Shown here piece by piece: positions 1 to 7,068 of a DNA stretch of 11,363 nucleotides (within the stretch, counting starts at the first letter, position 1; each line of letters starts with the position of its first letter). The notes beneath the pieces were generated by a model. The model was given only the letters and a program-made list of their open reading frames with translations. It was not told the origin of the DNA and made no database searches. Where the stretch lies: assembly GCA_947458305.1 (NCBI GenBank), contig CANGZO010000053.1, forward strand, positions 1 to 11,363, written 5' to 3'. The translations under genes and the position numbers were made by a program. This DNA is from Comamonadaceae bacterium (GTDB taxonomy: Bacteria > Pseudomonadota > Gammaproteobacteria > Burkholderiales > Burkholderiaceae_C).

Positions 1-402
1 GTGGCCACCACCGACCGCTACAAAGACAAGCAAACCGGCGAGATGAAAGAGGCCACCGAGTGGCACAGCATCAGCTTTTTTGCCAAGCTCGCCGAGATCG
101 CGGGCCAGTACCTGCGCAAAGGCAGCCAGGTGTATGTCGAGGGCAGCCTGCGCACCCGCAAGTACACCGACAAAAACGGCGTTGAGAAATACGCCACCGA
201 CATCCGTGCCGACAGCATGCAAATGCTGGGCAGCCGCCAAGGCATGGGCGGCCCGTCAGAGGATGGCGGCAGTGGTGGAGGCTATGCCCCGCGCCAAGCT
301 GCGCCAGCCCGTCCAGCCGCCGCACCGGCGAACCGCCCTGCGGCCGCCGCCAAGCCTGCCGCCAGCAACTTTGACGACATGGACGACGACATCCCGTTCT
401 AA
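1..402 (+). CDS. ssb: Single-stranded DNA-binding protein SSB, 5'-truncated by the window edge
   Basis: SSB coats single-stranded DNA during replication, repair and recombination and recruits partner proteins through its acidic tail. What is seen is the second half of the OB fold, a Gly/Pro/Ala-rich linker (about residues 78-121) and the diagnostic C-terminal tail DDDIPF. Against E. coli SSB, the visible TEWH segment carries the equivalent of Trp54 (here residue 21) and Phe60 (residue 27), while the Trp88 position is Tyr (residue 55). By that alignment about 33 N-terminal residues lie upstream of the window, so the GTG at position 1 is probably an internal Val codon, not the start. A strong intrinsic terminator follows the stop codon. 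Identification is very secure; the true start is not visible. Confidence 0.95.
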   Translation: MATTDRYKDKQTGEMKEATEWHSISFFAKLAEIAGQYLRKGSQVYVEGSLRTRKYTDKNGVEKYATDIRADSMQMLGSRQGMGGPSEDGGSGGGYAPRQAAPARPAAAPANRPAAAAKPAASNFDDMDDDIPF

Positions 403-432
403 AGCGCACCGTTTCATTGACGTCCATCCCCC

Positions 433-459
433 AACCCGTGGTCAAGCCCACGGGTTTTT
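433..459 (+). terminator. Rho-independent terminator after ssb
   Basis: A perfect 9-bp stem (AACCCGTGG at 433-441 pairing with CCACGGGTT at 448-456) closes a 6-base loop. The descending arm runs into a T-rich tract (TTTTTCTTT). This is a textbook intrinsic terminator 30 bases after the ssb stop. It ends only about 14 bases before the proposed start of the next gene. Confidence 0.9.
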
Positions 460-472
460 CTTTCAGCAACGC

Positions 473-1459
473 ATGCGCCCACGCCTTTTTTTCTCGCCCG
501 TGCAACACCTGGGTTTTGCTTGGTTTGCGATGGTCATGGGCTGGTGTGGTCTGTCGCTGGCTTGGTTGCGCGCCGAGTTTCTTTGGGGGGAGGTGGCGGT
601 GCAGGTCTCGGCCATTTTGGGCGTTGTAGCCGCATGTATCTTGATCGCTTTGATGCTGGCCACAGTCGCTCGCCTGTGGTGGTTCCCTGAGGCTGTTCGC
701 GCTGATTTCAAGCACCCGGTGCGCCATGTGTTTGTGGCGGCCATGCCCGCTTCTTGGGTGTTGGTGGCCAGCGTGGGGGCCGCCCACGGGGTGGGGTCAT
801 GGTGGGCAGATGCCCTGTGGATGCTGGGTTCGGCGGGTTTGATGTTGGTGAGTGGGGTGGTGGTGCTGAGCTGGTTTCGTTCAGATCGGCGCCAAGACCG
901 CTTTTGGTTGGGCATGACCCCGGCCTTGTTCATTCCCGTGGTGGGCAATGTGTTGCCGGCATTGGCGGGTGTGGGTTTGGGCCATCCAGTTTGGGCCGCG
1001 GTTCAATTTGGCCTGGCAGCCTTGCTTTGGCCTGTGGCTTGGGGCTTGATGGGTTGGCGCATCCGCCGCTTGGGCATGTGGCCGCAGCGCCTCTTGCCCT
1101 TGACCTTCATCACGGTAGCGCCGCCTTCGGTGTTGGCTTTGTCGGGTTTGAACCTGGACTTGCCACACTGGATGGTGGGGGGGCTTTGGTGTGTGGCCTT
1201 GTTGTTTTTGTGTGGCTCTGCCTTCGTAGCCCGTGGTGTTTTCAAGCAAACATTTGGCATGCCTTTTTGGGGTATGTCGTTCCCTTTGGCGGCATTTTCT
1301 GCCTTGTCATTGGCCTTGTCCTTGGACCGCGTTGGGGCGCAAGCCTGGGCCTTGGCGGGCTTGTTGCTGGTGTCTGCCCTGTTTCTTTGGCTTGGCATGT
1401 CCACAGCCGTGGGTATTTGGCAGGGCCGCTTGCTGGTGCCAGAGCCGCCTGGACCTTAA
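473..1459 (+). CDS. SLAC1/TehA-family (TDT) integral membrane transporter
   Basis: A 328-residue, extremely hydrophobic protein with about ten predicted membrane segments, matching the length and layout of the tellurite-resistance/dicarboxylate transporter (TDT) superfamily: TehA, Mae1-type malate transporters and SLAC1 anion channels. The first helix contains the family-like FAMVMGWCGL stretch (about residues 18-27). A later helix has the aromatic-rich FGMPFWGMSFPLAAF stretch (about 261-275), resembling the segment that holds the pore-gating Phe in TehA. It would move small anions or dicarboxylates across the inner membrane; the substrate cannot be read from sequence. The open frame extends far upstream through ssb, but that part is out-of-frame shadow. 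ATG at 473 is chosen because it gives a short cytoplasmic lead before helix 1; GTG at 500 or ATG at 530 are alternatives. No clear Shine-Dalgarno sequence is visible. Confidence 0.8.
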   Translation: MRPRLFFSPVQHLGFAWFAMVMGWCGLSLAWLRAEFLWGEVAVQVSAILGVVAACILIALMLATVARLWWFPEAVRADFKHPVRHVFVAAMPASWVLVASVGAAHGVGSWWADALWMLGSAGLMLVSGVVVLSWFRSDRRQDRFWLGMTPALFIPVVGNVLPALAGVGLGHPVWAAVQFGLAALLWPVAWGLMGWRIRRLGMWPQRLLPLTFITVAPPSVLALSGLNLDLPHWMVGGLWCVALLFLCGSAFVARGVFKQTFGMPFWGMSFPLAAFSALSLALSLDRVGAQAWALAGLLLVSALFLWLGMSTAVGIWQGRLLVPEPPGP

Positions 1460-1503
1460 GGGTGTCTTGAGGGTGCCTTGAAGGCGTCTTGAGGGGGCGT
1501 TTG
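1460..1503. repeat. Short tandem repeat, 11-bp unit, about 3-4 copies
   Basis: Immediately after the stop of the SLAC1-family gene, three consecutive 11-base units are seen: GGGTGTCTTGA (1460-1470), GGGTGCCTTGA (1471-1481) and AGGCGTCTTGA (1482-1492), followed by a degenerate fourth, GGGGGCGTTTG (1493-1503). Consensus is roughly GGGYGYCTTGA. The rest of the 120-base gap, up to 1580, holds only a weak candidate promoter. Confidence 0.7.
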
Positions 1504-1544
1504 GATGGGATTCGGGCTGCTGGCTGAGATTTCTCGTGGCGCCC

Positions 1545-1574
1545 ATGGCACGGGAATGCAAGCTCGGTCAGAAT
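1545..1574 (+). promoter_or_regulatory. Weak candidate sigma70 promoter for the DUF3422 gene, possibly leaderless
   Basis: ATGGCA (1545-1550, 4 of 6 to the -35 consensus) and CAGAAT (1569-1574, 4 of 6 to the -10 consensus) are separated by 18 bases. Transcription would begin about 7 bases after the -10 box, at or next to the ATG at 1581. This would explain why no Shine-Dalgarno sequence is seen before that start. It is a pattern match only. Confidence 0.25.
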
Positions 1575-1580
1575 AGTCTC

Positions 1581-2915
1581 ATGAACGAAATCACCTCCCG
1601 GTTCTTGCCGCCAGAAGACTCCCAAAGGCGTGAGTTGCACAACGAAGTGCATGCGCGTCCGCCTGCCCGGGTTCGGTTGCCGGCACTGATCGTTTATGTG
1701 TCGCTGCTCAACGAGGGCGTGACGCGGGAGCAAGAGTGGGCGCATTTGCGGCTTTTACCCGGTCATGCCGATTTGGGCCTGGAACAATTGCAGGGCAACT
1801 TTTTGCGTTTGCGCTGCGACCACTTCACCGTCAAATGGGAACGACACACCGAGTTCACCCGTTATTCCATCGTGCAAAATTTACCGGCCAATGCGCAATG
1901 GGGCGCTGACTTGCCCGAGTTGGCACCGCATGTGGCGGTTGGCACCGACTGGCTGCGCGCCTTGCCGGGCCAAACCATGGCGGCCATCGAGCTGGGCATG
2001 TTGACGGCCGATATCGATTCGCCCGATCTGATCGCCACGGCCCAAAGCTGGTTGGGAGAGGGAACGGTTTTGGCGTCTCGCATGGGCAACACGGCCGAGG
2101 GCCTTTCCCATTCGTGCATCCTGACCCATTTCCGAATTGGTGCCGATGGTTTCGAGCGCATGTTGGTGGTGGCTCCAGAAGACACCAGTGAGGCCAGAGC
2201 CGGACGCATTTCGCAGCGCTTGCTCGAGTTGGAAACCTACCGATTGATGGCTTTGCGTGGCTTGCCCGTGGCCAAAAATTTGTCTGCCATGTTGTCTTCA
2301 GCGGAAGCGCAATTGGCCGACATCACGGGTTTGCTGGAGCGCAAGGGCGAGACCGATCAGGCCTTGCTGGACTTGTTGGTGTCTTTGGCCGCGCGCATCG
2401 AGCGTGCCACCGCTGAGCATGGGTTCCGGTTTTCTGCGACACGCGCTTACGACACGCTGGTCAGCCAACGGCTGATGGAGCTGCGCGAGCGTCCCATCTC
2501 AGGCACACAAACCTTGGGCGAATTCATGCAGCGGCGTTTGTCGCCCGCCATGGCCACTGTGAATGCCACAGAAAAGCGTTTGGCGTCTTTGGCCGAGCGG
2601 GTTTCGCGCACCAGCGCCCTGTTGCGCACCCGGGTGGACATCGCCACCGAGGCGCAAAACCAAGTTTTGCTGGAAAAACTCACCCGGGGTCAAGAGTTGC
2701 AGCTGCGCTTGCAAGTCACGGTGGAGGGCTTGTCCATGGCCGCCATCTCTTATTACGTGGTGAGCTTGCTGCTTTACGCCTTCAAGGGCTTGAAGGCCTA
2801 TGGTCTGCCATTCAATCCTGAAATGTCAGTGGCTTTGCTGCTGCCTTTGGTGTTGTGGAGCGTTTGGCGCAGTCGCCAAAAAATCCAAGAGAAACTGCAC
2901 CGATCGGACACCTGA
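1581..2915 (+). CDS. DUF3422 family membrane-anchored protein
   Basis: A 444-residue protein recognised as the DUF3422 family (COG4949, 'predicted membrane-anchored protein'), whose function is unknown. Visible hallmarks are the conserved NEVHARPP motif near the N-terminus (residues 20-27), a long soluble region with charged, probably coiled-coil segments in the second half, and two closely spaced hydrophobic segments at the C-terminus (around AAISYYVVSLLLYAF and SVALLLPLVLWSVW). It is therefore probably a tail-anchored inner-membrane protein with most of its mass in the cytoplasm. The frame opens at 1536, but the ATG at 1581 places the family-typical start (MNEITSRFLPP) at residue 1. The stop lies 4 bases before the next LysR gene, suggesting co-transcription. 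Confidence 0.88.
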   Translation: MNEITSRFLPPEDSQRRELHNEVHARPPARVRLPALIVYVSLLNEGVTREQEWAHLRLLPGHADLGLEQLQGNFLRLRCDHFTVKWERHTEFTRYSIVQNLPANAQWGADLPELAPHVAVGTDWLRALPGQTMAAIELGMLTADIDSPDLIATAQSWLGEGTVLASRMGNTAEGLSHSCILTHFRIGADGFERMLVVAPEDTSEARAGRISQRLLELETYRLMALRGLPVAKNLSAMLSSAEAQLADITGLLERKGETDQALLDLLVSLAARIERATAEHGFRFSATRAYDTLVSQRLMELRERPISGTQTLGEFMQRRLSPAMATVNATEKRLASLAERVSRTSALLRTRVDIATEAQNQVLLEKLTRGQELQLRLQVTVEGLSMAAISYYVVSLLLYAFKGLKAYGLPFNPEMSVALLLPLVLWSVWRSRQKIQEKLHRSDT

Positions 2916-2919
2916 CCCC

Positions 2920-3900
2920 ATGGAGTTGCGACAACTGCGGTATTTTGTGCGGGTGGTGGAGATGGGCAGCATCAGCCGGGCCGCCTTGGATCTGAACCTG
3001 GTGCAGTCTGCATTGAGCCAGCAAATCACCCGACTCGAAGGAGAGCTCAGCACACGATTGTTGCAGCGCACCCCACAGGGCGTGACGCCCACCGAGGCGG
3101 GTGTGGCATTTTTCCGCGAGGCGCAATTGACCTTGCGTCACGCCGAGCAGGCCATTCGCGCGGCCCAGCAGGCGCGTTTGTCGGGCACAGTCAGTGTGGG
3201 CTTGGCCCCCACAACGGCAGCTGTGTTGGGCTTGCCTTTGATGCAGGCCATGCGCGAGCGTTACCCGGATGTCCGTCTGCACATGGTCGAGAGTTTGTCG
3301 GGTCATTTGTCGGCCATGCTCAACGCACGGCAGCTCGATTTGGCGGTGTTGTTTGATTTGCCGATGGCCGGTGGCCAATCCTTGCAAGCAGCCCGACGCT
3401 GGAGTGTTTTGCCGCTGATTGAAGAAGATATTTTTCTCATTTCTGCACGATCAACCCGAGCTAAGAAATTTCCCCAAAGCCTGCGCATGTCTCAGTTGTG
3501 TGATGAGCCTCTGATTTTGCCAACGGGGCCGCATGGCTTGCGCAGTGGCCTGAATGCAGCATTTTCTCGGGCCAAAGTGGATCCCCGTGTGATCATGGAA
3601 ATGGACTCCTTGGCCATGCTGATGGATGCCGTGAGCGCAGGCCTAGGCTCTACGCTGCAACCTTGGGCTGCTGTAGCGCGCATGCAGGGCGCTACCGAGA
3701 GCCTGTGTATGACGCGCATCACCGATGATCGAGTCAAACGTGTGAATTTTTTATGCGGTTTGTCGGATGATGAATTGTCGCCAGCAGCCTTGGCGACCCG
3801 CGTGGTCATGGCCGATTGTGTGCGAACTCTGGTTCGGTCTGGTGTCTGGTTGGGCGCGATCCTGAGTCTTCCAGCATCCCAAGTTGAGGTGGGGCATTGA
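2920..3900 (+). CDS. LysR-type transcriptional regulator (Nac/CbbR-like subgroup)
   Basis: A 326-residue LysR-type regulator. The N-terminal winged helix-turn-helix spans about residues 1-60: MELRQLRYFVRVVE, then the recognition region SISRAALDLNLVQSALSQQI and the wing ending GVTPTEAG. The co-inducer-binding domain follows from about residue 92. The C-terminal pattern, LSPAALATRVV then LVRSGVW, resembles Nac-like LysR proteins that act on neighbouring catabolic genes; this is an impression, not an alignment. The start at 2920 is fixed by the family-typical first residues and sits 4 bases after the DUF3422 stop, without a visible Shine-Dalgarno sequence, so translational coupling is plausible. 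It is convergent with the second LysR gene. Its target cannot be told from sequence; the downstream tricarboxylate module is one possibility. Confidence 0.9.
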   Translation: MELRQLRYFVRVVEMGSISRAALDLNLVQSALSQQITRLEGELSTRLLQRTPQGVTPTEAGVAFFREAQLTLRHAEQAIRAAQQARLSGTVSVGLAPTTAAVLGLPLMQAMRERYPDVRLHMVESLSGHLSAMLNARQLDLAVLFDLPMAGGQSLQAARRWSVLPLIEEDIFLISARSTRAKKFPQSLRMSQLCDEPLILPTGPHGLRSGLNAAFSRAKVDPRVIMEMDSLAMLMDAVSAGLGSTLQPWAAVARMQGATESLCMTRITDDRVKRVNFLCGLSDDELSPAALATRVVMADCVRTLVRSGVWLGAILSLPASQVEVGH

Positions 3901-3904
3901 ACGG

Positions 3905-4828
3905 CTAAGTTTTTACCACTGACTTGCGGCGGCTTCCGGGACGCAGGCCGAGCAGCAACTCATAAAGCTTTTCGGCCGCTGGTGTGAAGCTGCGGCCCTT
4001 GCGTCGAATCAGTCCAATGCGCCTTGTGATGATGGGGTCAAACAAAGGCACGCTCGCCAATACAGGGTGATCTGCGCTGGGCATGGCCAATGATGGCACC
4101 GCAGCAACACCCATGCCCGCTTCGACCAAACCCAACAAGGTGGTGACATGCTGGGCTTCGTAAATACTTTGAGGTCTTTGATCTGCAGAAGCTAAAGCCA
4201 AATCGAGCAGCATGCGATTGCCCGAAGATTTAGAAACAGACATGAAGTCGTATTGCCCCAGCTCTTGCCAGCTGACCTTTCTCTTTTTGGCCAGCGGGTG
4301 ATCTTTTCTGCATGCGGCGACAAAGCGCTCTTCCAAAATGCTGCGAAATTCAATCCCGGGTTCGTCGTTGCCCATGAAGTTGACCCCGAAGTCGGCTTCG
4401 CCACTGGCAACGACCGAAAGTACCTCATTGGCGCTGGCGTCGTGCACTTTGATTCGGATGCGTGGAAACCTGGCGTGGTAAGTGCGCAGCACTTGCGGTA
4501 AGAAGTAGTAAACAGCAGAGGGTACGCAGGCGACGGTGACTTCGCCCATTCGGGCTCCTCCGACTTCTTGAATGCCTAGCAAGGTCTCATCGAGGTCGTC
4601 AAGCAATAGGCGCACCTTGCGTGCGAAGTCTCTTCCAACACCCGTCAGACTCATGCTGCGGGTGCTTCTGTCGATCAATTTCACACCCAGAGCGTTTTCG
4701 AGTTTGTCGATGCGACGGCTGAAGGCCGGTTGTGAAATATGGACGGCTTCTGCTGCTTTTCGAAAGTTGCCCAGTTCGGCTGCGGCAGAAAAGGCCTGCA
4801 GGTCATGCAAATCGAAGTTGATGTTCAT
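3905..4828 (-). CDS. LysR-type transcriptional regulator, divergent from the isomerase-receptor unit
   Basis: A 307-residue LysR-type regulator of normal length. The helix-turn-helix is at about residues 20-45 (GNFRKAAEAVHISQPAFSRRIDKLE), the wing contains SLTGVGRDF, and the effector domain starts near residue 95 (GEVTVACVPSAVYYFLP) with the usual two-lobe substrate-binding pattern (VEAGMGVAAVPSLAM). Divergent orientation with an 86-base AT-rich spacer is the classic LysR arrangement, so it probably regulates the adjacent PrpF/GalD-family and tctC genes, possibly also the downstream tcu genes, and represses itself. It is tail to tail with the other LysR gene; no terminator is seen between them. 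By position and class it could be a functional counterpart of Salmonella TcuR, the LysR activator of tcuABC, but orthology is not established here. Confidence 0.92.
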   Translation of the reverse strand: MNINFDLHDLQAFSAAAELGNFRKAAEAVHISQPAFSRRIDKLENALGVKLIDRSTRSMSLTGVGRDFARKVRLLLDDLDETLLGIQEVGGARMGEVTVACVPSAVYYFLPQVLRTYHARFPRIRIKVHDASANEVLSVVASGEADFGVNFMGNDEPGIEFRSILEERFVAACRKDHPLAKKRKVSWQELGQYDFMSVSKSSGNRMLLDLALASADQRPQSIYEAQHVTTLLGLVEAGMGVAAVPSLAMPSADHPVLASVPLFDPIITRRIGLIRRKGRSFTPAAEKLYELLLGLRPGSRRKSVVKT

Positions 4829-4850
4829 GTCGAATTCAGTCTTGTGTTTT

Positions 4851-4877
4851 TTGCATCAATAATTTTTAAAAATGCAA
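4851..4877. promoter_or_regulatory. Candidate LysR operator: 27-bp dyad in the divergent intergenic region
   Basis: TTGCAT (4851-4856) and ATGCAA (4872-4877) form a perfect 6-bp inverted repeat around a 15-base, almost pure A/T core. It lies 22 bases from the LysR start and 37 bases from the isomerase start, in the AT-rich spacer between divergent genes. LysR-type regulators commonly bind interrupted dyads in such spacers. The arms do not form a strict T-N11-A box, so assignment rests on symmetry and position. Confidence 0.5.
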
Positions 4878-4914
4878 TTCACAAAATTCTACACAGATCG
4901 CATCATCGGCACCC

Positions 4915-5988
4915 ATGACTACTTCATTGCCTTGCGTCCTGATGCGTTCAGGAACTTCACGCGGCCCTTTCTTCCTCCGAGAATGGTTACCCAAAGACGA
5001 TCACTTGAGAGATCGTGTTTTGCAAAGTGCCATTGGCGCAGCCGATCCTTCTCAGATCAACGGACTCGGTGGCGGCTCTACCTTGACCAGCAAGGTCGCC
5101 ATGGTTTCACGATCATCACGCTTGGACTGCGACGTAGATTACCTGTTTGCGCAAGTGGGCCCGAACGGGGTCGATACCCGACCCAATTGTGGAAATATGT
5201 TGGCGGGCGTCGCGCCATTTGCTGTCGAGCAAGGCTTGATTTCGGCCACAGATGGCATGACCTCGGTTCGTGTGCACAACGTCAATACCGGGGCGCGCAT
5301 TGATGTGCAAATTCACACACCCAATGGCCAAGTGGTTTATGACGGCAATATGCGCATGGATGGGGTGGCCGGCACAGCTGCGCCGGTTTACCTGAGCTTT
5401 CTGGATGCATGGGGCGCTGTGACTGGGCAGCTTTTTCCTACGGGTGAGCGCATCAACTTGATCGATGGCGTGGAAGTCACTTGCATCGATGCAGCGATGC
5501 CCATGGTCTTGATGAACGCCCGCAGCTTGGGCGTTACTGGCTCTGAGAGTGCTTCTCAGCTCGACGCGATGCCGGATCTGTTGGCCCGCATGGAGCGCAT
5601 TCGCCTGCAAGCCGGTCGACTCATGGGCTTGGGCGATGTCTCTGCGAGTGTGATGCCCAAACCTGTGCTGGTCAGTCCAGGTCAAGACCCCATGGCCATC
5701 GTGTCACGCTACTTCACGCCTTGGCAGTGCCATACCGCCCATGCCGTCACAGGCGCGATCGGTGTGGTGACTGCATTTGCCTTACCTGGCACGGTAGCCA
5801 GTCGGACGGTGTGTCTTGAGGGTGAACAAATTTTCAAAGTGGTGCACCCCTCGGGTGTGATCCAGATTGCTGCAGAGGTCCGGGAGCAAGCAGGTCAGCT
5901 GCAAGTGGTTCGGGCATCCGTGGTTCGCACGGTTCGAAAAATCATGGAAGGTGCTTTGCAGCTTCCTGCTGATTTGGTTTTTTCTTAA
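4915..5988 (+). CDS. PrpF/GalD/LigU-family isomerase, annotated type 4-oxalomesaconate tautomerase
   Basis: A 357-residue, full-length member of the PrpF family (two diaminopimelate-epimerase-like domains). Characteristic segments are CVLMRSGTSRGPFF (residues 7-20), GLGGGSTLTSKVAMVS (50-65) and CGNMLAGVAPFAVEQGLI (92-109). Lys60 and Cys92 correspond to the Lys/Cys pair (Lys66/Cys100 in LigU) that performs 1,3-allylic proton shifts. Known activities include GalD 4-oxalomesaconate tautomerase (gallate), LigU delta-isomerase (protocatechuate 4,5-cleavage) and PrpF 2-methylaconitate isomerase. The CGNMLAGVAPFA wording resembles GalD-type proteins most, but no other gallate-pathway gene is nearby, and TcuAB downstream points to aconitate-like tricarboxylates. 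No Shine-Dalgarno sequence precedes the ATG; the start fits the family N-terminus. The protein is cytoplasmic, probably in one transcript with the next gene. Confidence 0.85.
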   Translation: MTTSLPCVLMRSGTSRGPFFLREWLPKDDHLRDRVLQSAIGAADPSQINGLGGGSTLTSKVAMVSRSSRLDCDVDYLFAQVGPNGVDTRPNCGNMLAGVAPFAVEQGLISATDGMTSVRVHNVNTGARIDVQIHTPNGQVVYDGNMRMDGVAGTAAPVYLSFLDAWGAVTGQLFPTGERINLIDGVEVTCIDAAMPMVLMNARSLGVTGSESASQLDAMPDLLARMERIRLQAGRLMGLGDVSASVMPKPVLVSPGQDPMAIVSRYFTPWQCHTAHAVTGAIGVVTAFALPGTVASRTVCLEGEQIFKVVHPSGVIQIAAEVREQAGQLQVVRASVVRTVRKIMEGALQLPADLVFS

Positions 5989-5992
5989 GGAA
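5987..5992 (+). promoter_or_regulatory. Ribosome binding site of the Bug/TctC-type gene, overlapping the upstream stop codon
   Basis: AAGGAA begins inside the TAA stop of the isomerase gene and is 6 bases before the ATG at 5999. This fixes the start and rejects the longer upstream open frame beginning at 5867. It implies translational linkage of the two genes. Confidence 0.75.
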
Positions 5993-5998
5993 TTTTTC

Positions 5999-6961
5999 AT
6001 GTATTCGCGCGATTTCAAAAAGATTTTCACCGCCTTGGTTTTGAGTTCATCGGTACTGGCCTACGCTTACCCTGAAAAAACCGTCACCATTGTGGTGCCC
6101 ACAGCTGCAGGGGGCGGTAATGACGCCATGGCCCGCGTCATTGCCCAAAAAATGGGACCTTTGCTGGGGCAGTCGGTGATCGTTGAGAACAAAGCAGGTG
6201 CCAATGGTTCCATTGCGACTGAATTTGTGGCTCGCGCATCAGCAGATGGTCACACCGTACTTTTTGGCTATGTCGCGACCCATGCGATGAACCCGGCTTT
6301 GCAGAAGTTGCGTTACGACCCGGTCGGCGATTTCGAGCCTGTAGGTCTTGTTGGGTATTCGCCCACCTTGATGGTGGTCACCCCCCAATTGAAGGCGGCT
6401 GATGCCAAGAGTGTTTTGGCGTCCATTCAGGCGCAGGACGGAAAGCTGAGTTATGCCTCTGCGGGCAATGGCACGGCGCCACATTTTGCCGCTGAACTCT
6501 ACAAACTCAATATGAAAGCTTCCTGGATGCATGTGCCCTACAAGGGCTCTGCCCCAGCGGTCAACGATACGGTTGCAGGTCACACGCACATCATGTTTCC
6601 CAGTCTTTTCACAGCCTTGCCGCACGTCAAGGCTGGGAAGCTGCACGCTGTTGGCATTGCCGGCAGTCGCCGGTCCGCTGTTTTGCCGGGGGTTCCAACC
6701 CTGAAAGAGTTGGGAGTCCCCGGGGTGGATGTGACGCAGTGGTATGGCTTGTTTGTGCCGGCTAAAACGCCCAAAGCGGTGGTCGACAGACTCAATGCGG
6801 CTCTCAATCAGGTTCTCACCGACAAGGATACGGTTGCTCGCATCGAAGCTCAGGGCGCCGATGTTCAAACCAGCACGCCCGAAGAGCTGAAAACGCTGGT
6901 CCGCGATGACTTGGCCAAGTGGAGGCGGGTGGTTCAGCAGGCCAAACTGTCCGCGGATTGA
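5999..6961 (+). CDS. Bug/TctC-family periplasmic tricarboxylate-type solute-binding protein
   Basis: A 320-residue extracytoplasmic receptor of the Bug (Bordetella uptake gene)/TctC family. The signal peptide has a basic start (MYSRDFKK), a hydrophobic core and a likely cleavage after AYA (about residue 23). Family signatures follow: IVVPTAAGGGNDAMARVIA (31-49), VENKAGANGSIATEFVARA (62-80), ADGHTVLFG (82-90) and PYKGSAPAVND (180-190). In complete systems it delivers citrate or related carboxylates to the TctA/TctB membrane proteins; neither is present here, as is usual for the many orphan Bug receptors of Burkholderiales. Alternatively it may be a ligand sensor for a two-component or other regulator. 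Placement between an allylic tricarboxylate-type isomerase and tcuAB suggests a di- or tricarboxylate ligand, but the ligand cannot be read from sequence. Confidence 0.92.
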   Translation: MYSRDFKKIFTALVLSSSVLAYAYPEKTVTIVVPTAAGGGNDAMARVIAQKMGPLLGQSVIVENKAGANGSIATEFVARASADGHTVLFGYVATHAMNPALQKLRYDPVGDFEPVGLVGYSPTLMVVTPQLKAADAKSVLASIQAQDGKLSYASAGNGTAPHFAAELYKLNMKASWMHVPYKGSAPAVNDTVAGHTHIMFPSLFTALPHVKAGKLHAVGIAGSRRSAVLPGVPTLKELGVPGVDVTQWYGLFVPAKTPKAVVDRLNAALNQVLTDKDTVARIEAQGADVQTSTPEELKTLVRDDLAKWRRVVQQAKLSAD

Positions 6962-7044
6962 AGTGGTCCGTCATTCAGTAGTCATCACTTTTCATGATAC
7001 CCCCATCCTTTGGTGCTGGTGCACAGCCCAGTGTTCAGGGAATA

Positions 7045-7068
7045 CATTTGAAAGTTAATTTTCAAATG
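7045..7068. promoter_or_regulatory. Perfect 9-bp inverted repeat before the SDR-tcuAB unit (operator or leader hairpin)
   Basis: CATTTGAAA (7045-7053) and TTTCAAATG (7060-7068) are exact reverse complements around a 6-base spacer, GTTAAT. The right arm abuts GGGAG (7068-7072), the Shine-Dalgarno sequence of the SDR gene. The dyad could be a repressor/activator operator or an mRNA hairpin next to the ribosome binding site. There is no T-run after it, so it is not an intrinsic terminator. The rest of the 116-base gap (6962-7077) holds no gene or confident promoter. Confidence 0.6.

Noticed and set aside
80..472. Upstream extension of the SLAC1/TehA-like frame through ssb
   Set aside because: The extension lies in another frame of ssb and crosses the ssb terminator. 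Its translation is Ala/Pro/Arg-rich and unlike the family, which begins just before the first helix.
754..1470. Alternative forward frame (238 codons) within the SLAC1/TehA-like gene
   Set aside because: Gly-rich, unlike any family I know, and wholly inside a well-supported membrane protein gene in another frame.
5867..5998. 44-codon upstream extension of the TctC-type receptor
   Set aside because: It overlaps the end of the isomerase and would bury the signal peptide; the AAGGAA site 6 bases before ATG 5999 fixes the later start.
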